From Streptosporangiaceae bacterium (lineage in GTDB: Bacteria > Actinomycetota > Actinomycetes > Streptosporangiales > Streptosporangiaceae): a stretch of DNA of 61,880 nucleotides. Below the pieces are notes generated by a model. It made no database searches and had not been told where the DNA came from. It saw nothing but the letters and a program-made list of their open reading frames with translations. The position numbers were made by a program, and so were the translations under genes. Shown here one piece after another: positions 58,262 through 61,880 of the stretch. Location: assembly GCA_019245115.1 (NCBI GenBank), contig JAFARZ010000232.1, positions 1 to 61,880 of the forward strand, given 5' to 3'. Numbering within the stretch: position 1 is the first letter of the stretch; each line of letters begins with the position of its first letter.

Positions 58262-59758
58262 TCAGGCGGCGTATGGCCGTTTCCAGTCCACCGCGACCGT
58301 GGCCGGGTCGAACGCGCGGCGCGCACCCCGGCCCGGGGAATGCAGGGTGATGGTCATCAGCGTCTTGATGGCCGCGCGCTTGATGCTGATGTCCAGCTCT
58401 GCCCACGTGGCGGCGACGTTCTCGGCGGCCACCAGCGGGGCCAGCACGTTCTCCCGGGACGCGTTGTCCAGCTCGGCGCCGATCTGGGCCAGCCGGGCGT
58501 TCCCCGCCTCGGTGGCCTTGAGCATCTGCGCGCGGGTGATCTTCCCCAGCGCCCGGTCGGTGGCCATTTCCTCCAGGTTCTTGCGGATCGCGGCGGCCTC
58601 CTCCCGCAGCGCGCCCACGTCGATGCCGTTCTCTTCGACGGCGACCAGGTCGGCGGCATCTTCGCGGGACAGCCTGGCGACGGCGAGCTTCTCGATGAAC
58701 CCATCCACCGGCACAGACTGCCGGGCCACATGCCCGCCTGTATAACTGCGGTTACGGGTGGCCGGGTTGCACCGGTAAATGTGATGGCCGGTATGGCTGG
58801 GCATGCCGGTGACCACGTTCCCGCACGGGCACAACGCCAGCCCGCCCAGCAGGGTCCGGACCCCGCGCGGCGGTTTGCGGGTGGGGTCTTCCAGGATGCC
58901 CCGCACCGCCCGCCAGGTCTCCTCACCCACCAGCGGCTCCCACTGCCCTTGGCCGACGATCTCCCCATGGTAGGCCGACAGCCCGGCGATTCTCGGGTTC
59001 AGCAAGATGCTGCGGATGCTGGTCCGGTTCCACTTCGTGGTGCCGCGCTGGGCCTGCTGCGGCGGCTTGAGGTCAAGCTTGGCCCACTCCCGCATGACCC
59101 CGCTGATCGTCCCGCCCCCGAGCAAAGCAGCGCACGCCTCCGCGACGGCCGGGCCTTCGGCGGGGTGGGCGGTCACATGGTCATCCAGGTACCCGAACGG
59201 GCGGGGGCAGCCGGTGAACCGCTTGCCGTTGATCGCGGCCTGCTCGAACGCCAGCTTCTGCCGCTCGGCCTTGCGTTCCTGCTCCGCCTTGGCCATCGCG
59301 ATCAGGATGCGGGCGTGCAGCCGGCCGGAGTCGGTGCCCAGGTCGATGCTCCCCTCCACCTCAGCGAACCGCACCCCGGCCCGGTCGAAGCGCGGGATCA
59401 GGTACTCCAGGTCCAGCGGCTCGCGGATGAACCGGTCCCATTTGAAGCACAGCACCGCGTCCACCATGCGGGCATCGACCAGCCGCATCGCTTCCTCATA
59501 CCCGGGCCGGTACTTGCCGGGCTTGGTCGGGTCCTTGCGGGTCACCCCGATGTCGTTATCCGACAGCCGGTAGACCACCGTCCAGCCGCGCTCGTTGGCC
59601 TTCTGTTCGAGCTTGGCCATCTGGTTGGCCACGCCGTGCGCGTCATGTTTCTTGTCCATGCTGATCCGCACGTAGATCAGGCACCGGACCACTGGGCGCT
59701 TCAAGACGTCGGTCAGATCGGCCTCGGCTGATATCCGTATTGCCTCGCCTGTCGTCAT
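58262..59758 (-). CDS. large serine recombinase (integrase)
   Basis: From the ATG at 59758 the protein is 498 residues. The catalytic domain has the nucleophile Ser in CLIYVRISMDKK and RLHARILIAMAKAEQERKAE. The large C-terminal part has the zinc-ribbon-like CPCGNVVTGM ... HHIYRCN, a coiled coil and a recombinase domain (ISGVMREWAKLDLKPP, RSILLNPRIAGLSAY). Large serine recombinases integrate phages and elements at short att sites. Its position next to ordinary chromosomal genes on the right suggests the element ends just beyond it. Confidence 0.92.
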   Translation of the reverse strand: MTTGEAIRISAEADLTDVLKRPVVRCLIYVRISMDKKHDAHGVANQMAKLEQKANERGWTVVYRLSDNDIGVTRKDPTKPGKYRPGYEEAMRLVDARMVDAVLCFKWDRFIREPLDLEYLIPRFDRAGVRFAEVEGSIDLGTDSGRLHARILIAMAKAEQERKAERQKLAFEQAAINGKRFTGCPRPFGYLDDHVTAHPAEGPAVAEACAALLGGGTISGVMREWAKLDLKPPQQAQRGTTKWNRTSIRSILLNPRIAGLSAYHGEIVGQGQWEPLVGEETWRAVRGILEDPTRKPPRGVRTLLGGLALCPCGNVVTGMPSHTGHHIYRCNPATRNRSYTGGHVARQSVPVDGFIEKLAVARLSREDAADLVAVEENGIDVGALREEAAAIRKNLEEMATDRALGKITRAQMLKATEAGNARLAQIGAELDNASRENVLAPLVAAENVAATWAELDISIKRAAIKTLMTITLHSPGRGARRAFDPATVAVDWKRPYAA

Positions 59759-59959
59759 ATGTATTATTATAACGGGCAGGAGCCACCCTGCCGACATCAT
59801 CACAGAGCCAGACAAAGTAACGGGTCGCGGCTAAAACAGCCAGGCCGGGCGCCTTCCGCTGGCAGCCCCCGCCTGGCTGGAATACGCCACTGAGCCGACC
59901 AGCTACCGCGCCGCCTAGCCTTAGCAAGGGCAGGATTAGCCGCCCGAGACCGGCCCGGT
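59759..59959. other. recombinase upstream region; candidate element end
   Basis: This 200-base region holds GGCAGG-N6-CCTGCC just after the recombinase start and CAGCCAGGC (59837-59845)/GCCTGGCTG (59871-59879). Serine recombinases often sit within a few hundred bases of att. No direct repeat marking att could be matched by eye to the left side of the element. Confidence 0.4.
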
Positions 59960-60919
59960 TCAGCTCGATGATGTGTCGCTCCACGACATGTTGATCTCGC
60001 GTTCGAAATTGACGTATCCGGCACGGCGGAAGGCGTTCGCCATGGGGGTGTTGCCCAGGTCGGTTGAGGCTCGGATGCGTGGGACCTGCTGCTCAGCCAG
60101 GACGCGGGTGCCCTCGGCGAGGATGTCGTCGATGTAGCCGTTGCCGCGGTGTTCGGGCAGGACAGCGATGTAGGAAATGACCGGGTTGTAGCCGTTGTGG
60201 GCGGGGACCACGAACCCCACTGGCACGCCGTCAGGCAGGGTCGCGATCCGCCACCAGTCTCGTGGGCTGGTGTATCGCGCGAGTTCCTCCTGGTAGTGCT
60301 GGACCGCCGTGTCATGGACGGACATCGTGGTCAGGCTGCGACGGCTGTGTGCGTCCAGCGTTCCGTCAAGTACCGAGGTCATCAGGGTCAGCAGTTCCTC
60401 GGTGTCCCGGACCGGTCGGAACATCAGGCGCCCGCGCGGTTCCGGAATCAGGGTTCCTGGCCGCCACTCCAGGCGAAGCCGCTCGACGAACAGCCGGGCA
60501 CCGGTGCCTTCCAGGATCGTCATGCGATCCTGCACCACTTGCTTGGCGGCGGAGCTGTCACGCCAGTCGGGCTGGACGAAGCGGCTGTATCCGGGAGGAC
60601 AGGACCGGTCAGGGACCGTACTGGTCATCGCGGTGCGCAAGAGCCGAGCGCCAAAGTCCATGCGATCGGAAACTGGGAGGCTGTCATCGATGTCGAAAAG
60701 ATCCAAGAGGAACGGTTTGCCGGCTCCTGACCGGCTCCACCAGGCGGCCCTGGCCAGCAGCCGGTCACCCCGCAGCGCGACCCACATCCATTCCGGCCGA
60801 CGGCGGCCTTCGGCAAGGTCGTCGGCCAGTTCCTCGTTCAGGACGTAGGGCAGCTGGTTGAAGAGGCCGACTTCTTCGCGTCCGGTGATCGGACGTATGG
60901 CCAGGTCGTTCAGCTCCAT
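59960..60919 (-). CDS. GNAT-family acetyltransferase
   Basis: The 319-residue protein has a C-terminal GNAT domain: GFVVPAHNGYNPVISYIAVL, PEHRGNGYIDDILAEGTRV (acetyl-CoA loop), STDLGNTPMANAFRRAGYVN. The N-terminal ~150 residues form a second, degenerate acetyltransferase-like half, as in tandem GNAT proteins. The substrate is unknown. It is followed by the YciI-like gene on the same strand (upstream) with 19 bases between them. Confidence 0.82.
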   Translation of the reverse strand: MELNDLAIRPITGREEVGLFNQLPYVLNEELADDLAEGRRRPEWMWVALRGDRLLARAAWWSRSGAGKPFLLDLFDIDDSLPVSDRMDFGARLLRTAMTSTVPDRSCPPGYSRFVQPDWRDSSAAKQVVQDRMTILEGTGARLFVERLRLEWRPGTLIPEPRGRLMFRPVRDTEELLTLMTSVLDGTLDAHSRRSLTTMSVHDTAVQHYQEELARYTSPRDWWRIATLPDGVPVGFVVPAHNGYNPVISYIAVLPEHRGNGYIDDILAEGTRVLAEQQVPRIRASTDLGNTPMANAFRRAGYVNFEREINMSWSDTSSS

Positions 60920-60938
60920 GATGCTGGTCCCGGGATCA

Positions 60939-61517
60939 TTACTGCCGACCGCCGAATTGCCAGTTGTGCACCTCGATGTCGGCGTACCGGTCGGGGGTCA
61001 GGATGGCCCTCGCCGCTTCCGGGTCCCGCGCCCGGACCAGCGCCGCCGCGCCCAGCCAGGTGGTGCCGTTGTCGGACAGCAGCGGCCCGCAGGCGATCAG
61101 CTCGTCACGGTCGGCCGACACGGCTAGGTCGTCGGCCGAACTCGCGCCGTGACCCGCGCCGAGGCCGAGCACCAGGTACCGGTTACCGCCGCTGCGGCCG
61201 CCGGGGAAGTCCCACATCGTGCGTCCCAGCAGGTTGCGCCACCGGCGCAGCAGCACGTCCCGGTACACGCCGGCCTGGTAGTTCGGCTCATCGAAGGCGA
61301 ACGCGCGGGCGGCGGCGGGATCGGGCAGGTCGACGATGTGCACGCTGCCAGTGGCCGTTTCTCCGTCGTCGGCGAGGGTAGGGCCGCGGGCGATCATCTC
61401 AGCCTGGTACCGGTCCATATAGGACCAGTGCTCCTCCAGCAACTCGTCGCGCAGCGGCATGGAGCCACGCCTGTCCCGGTGATAGCAGAAGAATTCCACG
61501 ACCACAGTCTTCACCAT
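60939..61517 (-). CDS. YCII-related domain protein (tandem)
   Basis: From the ATG at 61517 the protein is 192 residues. It has two YCII-like halves: EFFCYHRDRRGSMPLRDELL, LEEHWSYMDRYQAEMIARGP and GSVHIVDLPDPAAARAFAFD, then a second YLVLGLGAG ... ARDPEAARAILTPDRYADIE. YCII proteins have a ferredoxin-like fold with a His/Asp pair and are mostly of unknown function; some are dehalogenase-like. It heads the operon with the GNAT gene. Confidence 0.75.
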   Translation of the reverse strand: MVKTVVVEFFCYHRDRRGSMPLRDELLEEHWSYMDRYQAEMIARGPTLADDGETATGSVHIVDLPDPAAARAFAFDEPNYQAGVYRDVLLRRWRNLLGRTMWDFPGGRSGGNRYLVLGLGAGHGASSADDLAVSADRDELIACGPLLSDNGTTWLGAAALVRARDPEAARAILTPDRYADIEVHNWQFGGRQ

Positions 61518-61651
61518 CACGCCGGACGCCGAGCTCAGCGCCTGGTACTACAACCGCGCTTCGTAACGCCGGACAGATGCTGGGCTGCTTTCCTTGCTCG
61601 TCACCGGTGCCAGCGGTGCCGCGGTGCCAGCGGTGCCCGGATCTGGCCTTA

Positions 61652-61710
61652 CCGTCGAGATGGTTGATCATCTGCCCGTTCTGCCCGGTTACGTCCAACC
61701 ATCTCGACGG
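61652..61710. repeat. 15-bp perfect inverted repeat with 29-base loop
   Basis: CCGTCGAGATGGTTG (61652-61666) and CAACCATCTCGACGG (61696-61710) are perfect inverse copies; with one mismatch the pairing extends to 20 bp. The loop contains CTGCCCG twice. A near-duplicate GGTGCCAGCGGTGCC pair precedes it. The 360 bases from 61518 to the window end hold no gene I can support. Confidence 0.6.
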
Positions 61711-61880
61711 CAAGGTGACGCTTATGCATCGTAATTCTAGGCGCCAAATCGCCTAAAGGAGAGTAAAACAAGGCCGAGTACGCCGTTACCGGCCCGACCG
61801 CCGCCCGCCGAAAGACGCGAACACCCGTTGGCGTTGATGGCTACCCGATGTTGGCCGGGTTAGCGTGACGGCGGCGGGTT

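Noticed and set aside
56450..59731. A 1,093-codon open frame on the plus strand
   Set aside because: It lies antisense to the Mrr-like and recombinase genes, which have full motifs and good starts. Its residues follow the reversed codon pattern of those genes (His/Arg/Pro/Gly/Asp-rich) and no domain appears.

Overview
The window reads as chromosome of a high-GC Gram-positive actinomycete (Streptomyces/Streptosporangiales-like). The coding GC bias, frequent GTG starts, ATGA stop/start overlaps, a SARP regulator, a mycofactocin locus and SpdB-type mobile-element genes all point that way. No tRNA, rRNA or CRISPR array was seen.

Bases 1-14,900 are an accessory patchwork. They hold a leaderless GntR/ABC-transporter operon, a NACHT NTPase with a membrane tail, small-molecule enzymes (GNAT, alpha/beta hydrolases, two coupled VOC proteins), and a protein in which a STAND (NB-ARC-type) NTPase is fused to a SAM methyltransferase. 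The NACHT gene and the STAND-methyltransferase gene each sit beside one copy of the same ~190-bp imperfect repeat. Several neighbours are broken: a truncated methyltransferase, SDR and sigma-factor tails, and a GNAT gene that has lost its own stop. A CHRD-like lipoprotein follows.

Bases 14,900-24,700 carry a secreted pyroglutamyl-peptidase-like protein, divergent from a large SARP regulator, and then a compact mycofactocin locus (mftA, mftB, mftC, mftF on the minus strand; mftR and an SDR on the plus strand). mftD and mftE are not between mftC and mftF. Bases 24,700-32,900 hold a minus-strand nucleotide-sugar/exopolysaccharide operon: cytidylyltransferase, cellulose-synthase-like glycosyltransferase, 3,5-epimerase, two epimerase/dehydratases and an LhgO-like oxidase. 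It diverges from a ROK regulator across a LacI-like palindromic operator.

Bases ~33,000-59,800 look like an integrative mobilizable element rich in defence and uncharacterised cargo. It has an AbiEi/AbiEii-like pair, SpdB2/TnpV-type genes, an orphan SpaB_C-like enzyme and a Hachiman system (hamA/hamB). A convergent radical-SAM/nucleotide-kinase/cupin/PfkB-like/Nudix cluster with an XRE-TPR regulator comes next, then a nuclease-NACHT-zinc-ribbon protein. A relaxase with MobC and a candidate oriT, an Mrr-type endonuclease and a large serine recombinase complete it. Bases 59,960-61,520 return to ordinary genes (GNAT, YciI-like).

The points most worth attention are the STAND-methyltransferase fusion and its shared repeat, the radical-SAM cluster with a PfkB homologue lacking its catalytic Asp, the mycofactocin locus without mftD/mftE, and two hairpins placed to mask ribosome-binding sites in the mobile element.
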